A stretch of 6,927 nucleotides of DNA from positions 1 to 6,927 of the forward strand of contig DAIEIL010000199.1 of assembly GCA_027352645.1 (NCBI GenBank). Direction: 5' to 3'. The position numbers were made by a program, and so were the translations under genes. Position 1 is the stretch's first letter; each line of letters begins with the position of its first letter. Shown here piece after piece: positions 1-6,449 of this stretch. The notes beneath the pieces are model-generated. The model did no database searches. It was not told where the DNA came from and worked only from the letters and a program-made list of their open reading frames with translations. Source of the stretch: Rhodobiaceae bacterium. Its GTDB lineage: Bacteria; Pseudomonadota; Alphaproteobacteria; Parvibaculales; Parvibaculaceae.

Positions 1-249
1 GTCGAGCGCATCAAGCGGCACACATCGCTGCCCGTCGCGGTCGGCTTCGGCATCAAGACGCCGGAACAGGCCCATGCCATTGCAGGCGCCGCCGACGGCG
101 CCGTCATCGGCTCGGCCATCGTCAGCGCCATTGCCGACGAAATCGACGCCAACGGAAAGCCGAAGGCGGGTGCAGCCGCGCGCGTCCTCACGCGGGTTCG
201 CGCGCTGGCCGAAGGCGTCCATAGCGCCCGCGCCAAAGCGGCGGAATGA
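1..249 (+). CDS. trpA: Tryptophan synthase alpha chain, 3' end only (partial)
   Basis: This is the last 82 codons of a gene that enters from upstream in frame 1 and stops at TGA 247-249. TrpA is the alpha subunit of the cytoplasmic alpha2beta2 tryptophan synthase and cleaves indole-3-glycerol phosphate to indole and glyceraldehyde-3-phosphate. The visible part carries the two C-terminal phosphate-binding loops of the TIM barrel: VGFGIKTPEQ (visible residues 14-23) and GAVIGSAIV (33-41), followed by the usual helical tail. The catalytic Glu and Asp lie upstream, outside the window. The gene is followed after 13 bp by accD, so it probably heads or lies within the same transcript. Identification rests on these two loops; no other TIM-barrel family fits both so well. 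Confidence 0.93.
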   Translation, partial: VERIKRHTSLPVAVGFGIKTPEQAHAIAGAADGAVIGSAIVSAIADEIDANGKPKAGAAARVLTRVRALAEGVHSARAKAAE

Positions 250-251
250 AC

Positions 252-257
252 GGAGAG
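252..257 (+). promoter_or_regulatory. Ribosome binding site of accD
   Basis: The purine run GGAGAG stands between the trpA stop codon and the accD ATG. Its GGAG core is 7 nt from the start codon. This site decides for the 263 start over the earlier in-frame ATG at 74. Confidence 0.7.
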
Positions 258-262
258 TCCCC

Positions 263-1159
263 ATGAACTGGATCACAAACGTCGTCCGCCCGCGCATCCA
301 GCGCGTTTTCAAGAAGAAGGACACGCCGGACAATCTCTGGCGCAAGTGCCCCTCCTGCAACGAGATGATCTTTCATCGCGATCTGGAGGCGGCGCTCAAT
401 GTCTGCCCGCATTGCGACCATCACATGCGTCTCGGCACCGCTGCGCGGCTCGCATCGCTTTTTGACGATGGCCAGTACCAGACGGTCACGGTCGCGGGCG
501 TACCGCTCGATCCGCTGAAATTCCGCGACCAGAAGAAATATCCCGACCGCCTCAAGGAAGCCCGCTCCAAGACCGGCCGCGACGAGGCAATCACCGTCGC
601 CCACGGCCCGCTCGACGGCGTGGAAACGGTGATCTCCATTCAGGATTTCGCCTTCATGGGCGGCTCGCTCGGCATGGCTGCCGGCGAAGCGATCATCAAG
701 AGCGCGGAAATCGCGATCGAAAAGAAAGCGCCCTTCATCCTCTTCACCGCGGCAGGCGGCGCGCGCATGCAGGAGGGCATCCTCTCCCTCATGCAGATGC
801 CGCGCACCACGGTCGCCGTCGAAATGCTGCGCGAGGCGGGGATTCCCTACATCGTCGTCCTCACCGACCCGACGACGGGCGGCGTGCTTGCCTCCTATGC
901 CATGCTCGGCGACATCCAGATCTCCGAACCCGGCGCGCTGATCGGCTTCTCCGGCCGCCGCGTGATCGAGCAGACGATCCGCGAAAAGCTGCCCGACGAT
1001 TTCCAGAAGGCCGAGTTCCAGCTCGACCACGGCATGATCGACATGATCGTGCATCGCCACAAGCTCAAGGACACGCTGGCGCGCACGATCCGCATCCTCA
1101 TGCACAAGCCAAAGCTCGGCACGCCGTCGACGCTGCCCGCGCGGACGGCCTCGCGCTGA
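263..1159 (+). CDS. accD: Acetyl-CoA carboxylase carboxyltransferase subunit beta
   Basis: This 298-residue protein is the beta half of the carboxyltransferase of acetyl-CoA carboxylase. It moves the carboxyl group from carboxybiotin to acetyl-CoA to give malonyl-CoA, the first committed step of fatty acid synthesis, in complex with AccA. An N-terminal zinc ribbon has four cysteines (C29, C32, C48, C51; C-x2-C-x15-C-x2-C). The crotonase-fold part shows GGARMQEG (from residue 165), DPTTGGV (202-208), and EPGALIGFSG with IEQTIREKLP further on, all AccD signatures. The ATG at 263 is chosen because GGAG at 252-255 lies 7 nt upstream and MNWITN is the usual start in alphaproteobacteria; a longer in-frame opening back to 74 only overlaps trpA and has no homologous look. 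It lies 13 bp after trpA and 10 bp before folC. Confidence 0.97.
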   Translation: MNWITNVVRPRIQRVFKKKDTPDNLWRKCPSCNEMIFHRDLEAALNVCPHCDHHMRLGTAARLASLFDDGQYQTVTVAGVPLDPLKFRDQKKYPDRLKEARSKTGRDEAITVAHGPLDGVETVISIQDFAFMGGSLGMAAGEAIIKSAEIAIEKKAPFILFTAAGGARMQEGILSLMQMPRTTVAVEMLREAGIPYIVVLTDPTTGGVLASYAMLGDIQISEPGALIGFSGRRVIEQTIREKLPDDFQKAEFQLDHGMIDMIVHRHKLKDTLARTIRILMHKPKLGTPSTLPARTASR

Positions 1160-1169
1160 CAGGCGCAGC

Positions 1170-2495
1170 GTGGGCGGCGAGCGCACAACGGAGTCGAGCG
1201 ACATCATTCTTGAACGGGTGACGAAGCTTCATTCGAAGCTCATCGACCTGTCGCTCGACCGCACCTGGCGGCTGCTTGCGGCGCTCGGCCATCCCGAGCG
1301 CGCGCTTCCGCCGACCTTTCATATCGCAGGCACCAACGGCAAGGGCTCAACCTCAGCCTATCTGCGCAGCTGCCTCGAAGCGGGCGGCTATGGCGTCCAT
1401 TCCTATACCTCGCCGCATCTTGTGCGCTTCCACGAGCGCATCCGGCTCGCAGGGCGTCCGAAAAGCGAACCCATCGACGAGACGGAACTCGCGAAGCTTC
1501 TCGATGAATGCGAGCGCGTGAATGGCGGCCAGCCCATTACCTTCTTCGAAATCACCACCTGCATGGCCTTCCTCGCCTTCGCGCGGCACAGGGCAGATGC
1601 GCTGATCCTGGAGGTCGGCATGGGTGGAAGGCTGGACACGACAAATGTCGTCGAACATCCAGCCGTCACCATCATCACGCCGGTCGATCTCGACCATCAG
1701 CAATTTCTCGGCGAGACGATCGATCTCATCGCGCGGGAAAAGGCGGGCATTCTGAAGCGCGGCGTTCCCGCCGTGATCGGCCCGCAGACCGACGAAGGCC
1801 GCGCCGCCATTGAGGAAGAGGCTGCGCGGATCGGCGCGCCTCTTTTCATTCACGGGCAGGATTTCAGCGCGCATGAGGAACAGGGCCACCTCGTCTATCA
1901 GGACGAGCATGGGCTTCTCGATCTGCCGCTACCGCGCCTGCCCGGCCGCCACCAGATCGACAATGCGGGCGTCGCCATCTGCGCTCTGCGCCGGGCGCAA
2001 ATGCTGCCGATTGGCGAGGACGCCATCGCGCAGGGATTGCGTGAGGCCGAGTGGCCAGCGCGGCTGCAACGCCTGACGCGCGGCCCCCTCGTCGCGGCGC
2101 TGCCACCACATGCGGAACTCTGGCTCGACGGCGGCCACAATCCTTCAGCGGGCCGCGTCGTCGCCCATGCCATGGCGGATTTTGCGCAGAGCAATCCGCG
2201 TCCGCTTCTGATGATCGTCGGCATGAAGGAAACGAAGGACGCGAGCGGCTTCCTCGCGCCCTTCAACGGCCTCGTCTCGCATGTCGAAACAGTTGCGATC
2301 CCCGACGATCCGGCCTGTCTCTCGCCCGAAACGCTTGTCGAAGCGGCACACCGCGCAGGCCTCGACGCATCGCCCGCCCCCTCCATCCCGGAGGCGCTCG
2401 CGCGTTGCATCGCGCGCGCAGGCAGCGAGCCGCCGCGTATCCTCATCTGCGGATCGCTCTATCTCGCAGGCGCCGTTCTCAGACATAACGGCTGA
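1170..2495 (+). CDS. folC: Bifunctional dihydrofolate synthase / folylpolyglutamate synthase
   Basis: This 441-residue protein is an ATP-dependent Mur-ligase-type enzyme that adds glutamate to dihydropteroate and then further glutamates to reduced folates in the cytoplasm. Visible motifs in order: IDLSLDR (residues 25-31), the ATP P-loop AGTNGKGST (53-61), YTSPHL (79-84), FFEITT (125-130), EVGMGGRLD (148-156), DLDH (173-176), REKAGI with K191 as the expected carbamylated lysine, GRHQIDNA (259-266), EWPARLQR (294-301), LDGGHNPSAG (319-328) and ICGSLYLAG (426-434). No key motif is missing. The start is GTG at 1170, 10 bp after the accD stop, with only a weak AGG 6 nt upstream, which suggests coupling to accD translation. 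A later GTG at 1218 would remove the conserved region around DIILERV, so it is less likely. The gene ends just before a strong terminator. Confidence 0.95.
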   Translation: MGGERTTESSDIILERVTKLHSKLIDLSLDRTWRLLAALGHPERALPPTFHIAGTNGKGSTSAYLRSCLEAGGYGVHSYTSPHLVRFHERIRLAGRPKSEPIDETELAKLLDECERVNGGQPITFFEITTCMAFLAFARHRADALILEVGMGGRLDTTNVVEHPAVTIITPVDLDHQQFLGETIDLIAREKAGILKRGVPAVIGPQTDEGRAAIEEEAARIGAPLFIHGQDFSAHEEQGHLVYQDEHGLLDLPLPRLPGRHQIDNAGVAICALRRAQMLPIGEDAIAQGLREAEWPARLQRLTRGPLVAALPPHAELWLDGGHNPSAGRVVAHAMADFAQSNPRPLLMIVGMKETKDASGFLAPFNGLVSHVETVAIPDDPACLSPETLVEAAHRAGLDASPAPSIPEALARCIARAGSEPPRILICGSLYLAGAVLRHNG

Positions 2496-2497
2496 AC

Positions 2498-2527
2498 AAA
2501 AAAGGCCGGTCTTTCGACCGGCCTTTC
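2498..2527. terminator. Bidirectional intrinsic terminator between convergent folC and trxA
   Basis: A perfect 11-bp stem (2501-2511 pairing with 2516-2526) closes a TTTC loop and is GC-rich in its core (GGCCGGTC). Six A's at 2498-2503 precede the core on the plus strand, so the minus-strand transcript from trxA ends in a stem followed by a run of six T's, partly in the stem. The plus-strand transcript from folC ends in TTTC and a weaker T-rich stretch. The hairpin starts 5 bp after the folC stop at 2495 and lies 21 bp from the trxA stop at 2548, so it can serve both operons, more strongly for trxA. Confidence 0.9.
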
Positions 2528-2547
2528 TGATTTCCGCTGGAGAAAGC

Positions 2548-2874
2548 TCAGAGAGCGCCTTCGATCCATTCGACGATCTTGCCCTTGGGCAACGCGCCGA
2601 CTTTCGTCGCGGCGACCTGGCCGTCCTTGAAGATCATCATGGTGGGAACGCCACGCACACCATACTTCGTCGGCGTGTTGGGGTTCTCGTCGATGTCGAT
2701 CTTGGCGACGCGAAGCTTGCCGCCATATTCCTTGGCGATCTCTTCAAGCGCCGGGGCGATCTGCTTGCAGGGGCCGCACCAGGTGGCCCAGAAATCCACC
2801 AGAACCGGGCCGTCCGCATCCAGTACGTCCGACTCGAATGTGGCGTCGGTAACCTTGCTCGTTGACATCGTCAT
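2548..2874 (-). CDS. trxA: Thioredoxin
   Basis: This is a 108-residue cytoplasmic dithiol-disulfide oxidoreductase that passes electrons from thioredoxin reductase to targets such as ribonucleotide reductase and peroxiredoxins. It has the classic active site WCGPC (W32 to C36) within DFWATWCGPCK, the buried acid D27, and the cis-proline loop RGVPTMMIF with P77. Length is that of a single-domain thioredoxin, with no signal peptide or membrane segment. Two ATGs compete: 2874 (used here) and 2868, two codons later. The AGGAAAGGA upstream ends directly at the first ATG but sits 6 nt from the second, and a protein starting MSTSKVTD matches thioredoxin N-termini better, so 2868 may be the true start. 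It lies downstream of addA on the same strand, has its own promoter, and converges on folC. Confidence 0.96.
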   Translation of the reverse strand: MTMSTSKVTDATFESDVLDADGPVLVDFWATWCGPCKQIAPALEEIAKEYGGKLRVAKIDIDENPNTPTKYGVRGVPTMMIFKDGQVAATKVGALPKGKIVEWIEGAL

Positions 2875-2883
2875 TCCTTTCCT
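2875..2883 (-). promoter_or_regulatory. Ribosome binding site of trxA
   Basis: On the minus strand this reads AGGAAAGGA, a double purine core. The distal AGGA is 5 nt from the ATG at 2874, and the proximal AAGGA is 6 nt from the ATG at 2868, so either start could be used. The site follows directly after the GC-rich hairpins of the leader. Confidence 0.75.
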
Positions 2884-2893
2884 GCGGGCCGCG

Positions 2894-2933
2894 GCCCCAT
2901 TGGGGCCAACCGGCCTGCCCCATCATGTGGGGC
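2894..2933 (-). repeat. Four alternating complementary 6-mers in the trxA leader
   Basis: Read along the trxA transcript the order is GCCCCA (2933-2928), TGGGGC (2922-2917), GCCCCA (2906-2901) and TGGGGC (2899-2894). Each arm can pair with its neighbour: arms 1:2 with a 5-nt loop, arms 2:3 with a 10-nt loop, and arms 3:4 as a GGCCCC/GGGGCC stem with a 3-nt loop. Pairing 2:3 excludes both 1:2 and 3:4. A further palindrome, GGGCCGCGGCCC, follows at 2887-2898 and overlaps the last arm. The arrangement lies between the predicted transcription start and the trxA ribosome binding site. The sequence pattern is certain; a regulatory role is inference. Confidence 0.6.
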
Positions 2934-2956
2934 TTTATAAGGGCTCAGTTGCATTG

Positions 2957-2985
2957 AATCTAGGAACCGCCCCCCCGGAGGTCAA
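2957..2985 (-). promoter_or_regulatory. Predicted sigma-70-type promoter of trxA
   Basis: On the minus strand TTGACC (2985-2980) and TAGATT (2962-2957) are separated by exactly 17 bp, close to the TTGACA/TATAAT consensus. Transcription would start near 2950, giving a leader of about 75 nt before trxA. The TGA inside the -35 box is the stop codon of addA (2984-2982). The spacer contains a run of seven G's on this strand. A second -10-like element, TATAAA (2939-2934), lies further down but has only a poor -35 partner. The call is from sequence only. Confidence 0.65.
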
Positions 2986-5900
2986 GGCGCGGAATGGCCG
3001 CGCTTTTCCTGTGCAATCGGGGTTCTCAGGGCCTCGTCCAGCACGGCGGCGGGCAACGGCATCAAGCGTGGCCCATCGGTCCAGAGAAGGGCGCAGACGA
3101 TCTCGCGGCCCGGATAGACCTGCGCGAGCACGGCGCGATAGGCAGCCATCTGGGCGATATAGGCCGGGCTCACCTCTGCCACATCATGGGCGGAAGGACG
3201 ATTCGTCTTGTAGTCGATCACGGTAACCCGGGCATCGCTCACGCAAAGCCGGTCGATCTGGCCGGAAATGAGCGTCGGCTTGCCCGCAAATTCGATGCGG
3301 CCTACGACCGCGACCTCGGCGCGTCCCGCCGGTCCGAAAATATCGGCAAAGGCAGGCTCATCGAGCACGGTGAAAACGGCCGACGCGATTTCCTCCTGCG
3401 CTTCCGCGTCGATTGCGTGTGCGGGATTGGCAAGAAAACGCCGCGCAGCTTCCCCCCGTTCGCTCGCCGCGATACCCGGCAAGGTTTGCAGCAGGCGATG
3501 GATAAGGCGTCCGCGCTGATAGCGCGCGCTGGTATCGCCCGCGAGCGGCGACAGCGCGGGCGGCTCCGAGAGATTTTCCGGCGGCAGCCGCGATGGTGCG
3601 AGCGGGCGAGAGGGCGTCGGCTCGGACGGCGCCTTTTCGCGCATCCAGTCTTTCAGCGCCGATACTTCCGCCGTCGCGACATGCGTGGCGACCTCTGGTT
3701 CGCGCTGCTGCTCTCCCTTGATGCGCCAGACCGTGTGACCATCGGCGAGTTCAATCTCCTGCGCTTCCGGCTTCAAGGCGGCAATGATGAGATTGTACCA
3801 GCATTCAGGCGAAGGCTCGGCCTCACCGCGATAGCCGCAGACATAGAGCCGGTCGCGGGCGCGCGTCATCGCGACGTAAAGCAGGCGGCGATATTCCTCG
3901 GCCTGCGCCTTGCGATGCGCTTCACGGGCAAGCGCGGACAATTCGTCCTCATCCTTCTTGCGCACCGGCCAGAGAAGAAGCTGCGGTTCGGTCGGCAAGG
4001 CAAGCAGCGCCGGATCGTGCCGCGCATTGGGCAGAGCGCATGTATCCGGCATGAAGACGATTTCCGCTTCAAGCCCCTTCGCGCCATGAACCGTCATCAC
4101 GCGCACTTCGTCGCGCCCCTGCTCCATGTCGCGCTTGATCTCCGCGCCGCCCCGTTCGATCCAATGAAGAAAACCCTGAAGGGTCGGCGCATGGCGGCGT
4201 TCAAAATCCAACGCGAGCGCAAGGAACTCATCTATCGGATCGTTCGCATCGGGCCCCAATCGCGCAAGCAGCTTGCGCCTGCCCTCGCCCGCGCCGAGAA
4301 GCTCGGCATAGAACTCGTAAGGCGGCGCAAAGTCGGCGCGCGAGCGGATATGGGCAAGCGCTGCATGAGCTTCGCCGAAGCGCGTGGGTTCGCCCTCATG
4401 AGCTCCGGGCGCATCCCAGAGCTTGCCCTTGCGGTTCCAGGCCAGATCGAAAAGCTCGTCTTCGGTGAGACCGACGAGCGGGCTCTTCAACAGCGTCGCA
4501 AGGTTGAGATCGTCTTCCGGCAGAAGCGCGAAAGCGCCCGCCGCCATGAGGTCCATGACCGCAATCTGTTCGGTCAGCACCATGCGGTCGGCGCCCGCGA
4601 CGGGGATGCCCGCTTCCTTCAGATGCCGCACCATTTCCGAGACAAACGCATTGCGGCGTCGCACGAGGATCAGAATATCGCCGGGCCTGATCGGCCGTCC
4701 CCGCGCCACAAGCGGCTCTCTCGTATCGAGCCAGTGCCTGATCGTCTTCGCGATGCGCGCGGCGAGCTTTGCGGCGGGCGCCGTTTCGGTCAGATAGTCG
4801 AGCGGCGCGTCCCATACGTTCTGCTCGTCCTGTTCGTCGGGCGCTTCGAGATCCCAGATCTCGACAAGACCCGCGTCGAGTTCACGGTGAGCGACATGTG
4901 TGTCGACGACACCTGAAACGCTCAGGCCCGCGCTTGCGGCCGCCATCGCGAAAACCTTGTCGACGGCGGCAAGCACTTCCGGCACCGAGCGGAAGGAGCG
5001 CACCAGCGGAATGGCCGACCAGCTCATCTCGGCCTGTTTCACGCGGCGCTCGAAATGCCGTCGCATGGCGTCGAAGCGCGCCGGGTCCGCCCCCTGAAAT
5101 GAAAAGATCGATTGCTTCTCGTCGCCGACGGCGAAAATCGTTCTCGTCACATCGCGCGAGCTGGAGCCCGACACGAACTCCTCGGCCAGCGCCGAGATCA
5201 CATCCCATTGTTCAGGGCTCGTATCCTGCGCCTCGTCGACCAGAATGTGATCGATGCCGCCATCGAGCTTATAGAGCACCCAGGCGGCCATGCTGCTTTC
5301 GACGAGGAGCTTCCGGGCCCGCGCGATGAGGTCGTCGTAATCGAGCAGCGCACGGAAGCGTTTCCCGCGTTCGAAATCGGCAAGGATCGCATCCGCAAGA
5401 TGAAAGATCGCCTCCGTCGCCTGCGCCACGCCGACGGCGCGAAGACGCGCGACCAACGCGATAATGCGTTCCTGCTCGCGCACAAGCGCTTCCGCGAGTG
5501 CGGGGTTCGACTCGGCGGGCTTTTTGGTGATGAGCGACTTGCGCGGGGCATCTTCCCTGGTGAGGAAGATCAGCTTGTAATCGTCGAGATGGTCGAGCCG
5601 GGAATCAGGATCGGCAAGGAAGGCGTGGAGCGCTGCGGCGCGCTCCATATCGGTCTTGGAGCCCGTCGCCAGCAGATTGGCGGCGGCGAGCATTTCCTTT
5701 TCCGGCAGAGAGACGATCTCGGCGGAAAGGCTGTCCACCGTTTCATCGTCGCCAACCTGAAGCGCCAGGCGAATGGCGCGGATCGCGCCGTCGAGACCGC
5801 CGAACTGCTTCAGGAGCTTTTCGAAAATATCGCGGCGCTGCGTGATCTCCTTCAGCAGCTTGCCGAAAACGAGTTCATCGACGCGCTCCACCACCAGCGC

Positions 5901-6449
5901 CAGCGCGCGACCGAGCGGTGTGTCCGGCGCAGCGCCCGCGCGGCGCAACACGCCGTCGCGCACATCGTCCATCAATTCGTCAGCGCCGCGATCGTCGAGA
6001 ATTTCGAAATTCGGCGGCACGCCTGCCTCAAGCGGAAAGCGCCCCAGCAGCCTTTCGCAAAAGGCATGGATGGTCTGAATCTTGAGGCCGCCCGGCGTCT
6101 CGATGGCGCGCGCGAAAAGCCGCCGTGCCAGATCGAGCTTCTCCTTCGATGGCAAGCGCCCTTCGAGCTTCGTGAGTTCGCTCGCGAGCGCTTCGTCGGA
6201 AAGCATCGCCCAGTCGCCGAGGCGCTTGTAGAGGCGGCTCGACATTTCGGCGGCTGCCGCCTTGGTGAAGGTAAGGCAGAGAATGCGCCCCGGCTCGCTG
6301 CCCGCAAGAAGCAACCGCGCAACGCGCGTCGTCAGCGCATGGGTCTTGCCTGAACCTGCATTGGCGGACACCCAGACTGAAGCTCCGGGGTCCGAGGCCC
6401 GCATCTGCGCCTCATCGGCGGTCGGGCGCTTCTTCGTTTCGCCGCTCAT
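2982..6449 (-). CDS. addA: Double-strand break repair helicase-nuclease subunit AddA
   Basis: This 1155-residue protein is the UvrD-like helicase and nuclease subunit of AddAB, which unwinds and trims DNA double-strand ends to give 3' single strands for RecA. Superfamily 1A motifs are complete: Walker A ANAGSGKT (29-36, K35), motif Ia LTFTKAAAAEM (59-69), TIHAFC (126-131), Walker B VDEAQDT (404-410), motif III GDEKQSIFSFQG (from 442), LVRSFRS, motif V MTVHGAKGLE (785-794) and motif VI YVAMTRARDR (858-867). The C-terminal RecB-type PD-(D/E)XK nuclease has H984, D1066 (GQIDR), D1079 and K1081 (IDYKT) and QMAAY (1100-1104), so it looks active. The ATG at 6449 is preferred over one at 6473: it overlaps the addB stop as ATGA and follows a G-rich GGGGGGCGG, while the upstream ATG has its purines directly abutting and adds eight atypical residues. 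Length is normal for alphaproteobacterial AddA. Confidence 0.97.
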   Translation of the reverse strand: MSGETKKRPTADEAQMRASDPGASVWVSANAGSGKTHALTTRVARLLLAGSEPGRILCLTFTKAAAAEMSSRLYKRLGDWAMLSDEALASELTKLEGRLPSKEKLDLARRLFARAIETPGGLKIQTIHAFCERLLGRFPLEAGVPPNFEILDDRGADELMDDVRDGVLRRAGAAPDTPLGRALALVVERVDELVFGKLLKEITQRRDIFEKLLKQFGGLDGAIRAIRLALQVGDDETVDSLSAEIVSLPEKEMLAAANLLATGSKTDMERAAALHAFLADPDSRLDHLDDYKLIFLTREDAPRKSLITKKPAESNPALAEALVREQERIIALVARLRAVGVAQATEAIFHLADAILADFERGKRFRALLDYDDLIARARKLLVESSMAAWVLYKLDGGIDHILVDEAQDTSPEQWDVISALAEEFVSGSSSRDVTRTIFAVGDEKQSIFSFQGADPARFDAMRRHFERRVKQAEMSWSAIPLVRSFRSVPEVLAAVDKVFAMAAASAGLSVSGVVDTHVAHRELDAGLVEIWDLEAPDEQDEQNVWDAPLDYLTETAPAAKLAARIAKTIRHWLDTREPLVARGRPIRPGDILILVRRRNAFVSEMVRHLKEAGIPVAGADRMVLTEQIAVMDLMAAGAFALLPEDDLNLATLLKSPLVGLTEDELFDLAWNRKGKLWDAPGAHEGEPTRFGEAHAALAHIRSRADFAPPYEFYAELLGAGEGRRKLLARLGPDANDPIDEFLALALDFERRHAPTLQGFLHWIERGGAEIKRDMEQGRDEVRVMTVHGAKGLEAEIVFMPDTCALPNARHDPALLALPTEPQLLLWPVRKKDEDELSALAREAHRKAQAEEYRRLLYVAMTRARDRLYVCGYRGEAEPSPECWYNLIIAALKPEAQEIELADGHTVWRIKGEQQREPEVATHVATAEVSALKDWMREKAPSEPTPSRPLAPSRLPPENLSEPPALSPLAGDTSARYQRGRLIHRLLQTLPGIAASERGEAARRFLANPAHAIDAEAQEEIASAVFTVLDEPAFADIFGPAGRAEVAVVGRIEFAGKPTLISGQIDRLCVSDARVTVIDYKTNRPSAHDVAEVSPAYIAQMAAYRAVLAQVYPGREIVCALLWTDGPRLMPLPAAVLDEALRTPIAQEKRGHSAP

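Noticed and set aside
74..262. N-terminal extension of AccD by 63 residues
   Set aside because: This stretch is the +2 frame of trpA, is Pro/Ser/Arg-rich, and the good ribosome binding site and conserved MNWITN start point to 263.
188..1207. A 339-codon open frame on the minus strand opposite accD
   Set aside because: It mirrors accD codons, is rich in Arg, Asp and His, has no motif, and crosses the trpA-accD and accD-folC boundaries.
2281..2865. A 194-codon plus-strand frame spanning the end of folC, the terminator and antisense trxA
   Set aside because: It runs through a strong terminator hairpin and opposite a clear thioredoxin gene, and has no domain of its own.
2887..2933. The leader hairpins as an intrinsic terminator of the addBA operon
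   Set aside because: No T-run follows any of the stems on the minus strand; the next bases are the purine-rich ribosome binding site of trxA.
2994..4916. A 640-codon open frame on the plus strand opposite addA
   Set aside because: It lies wholly antisense to the strongly supported addA gene, its product is rich in Arg, His and Gly with no recognisable domain, and such long antisense frames are common in high-GC genomes.
5112..6353. A 413-codon open frame on the plus strand opposite the addA N-terminal region
   Set aside because: It is antisense to the Walker A to motif III part of addA, with low-complexity charged composition and no domain; a codon-bias shadow.
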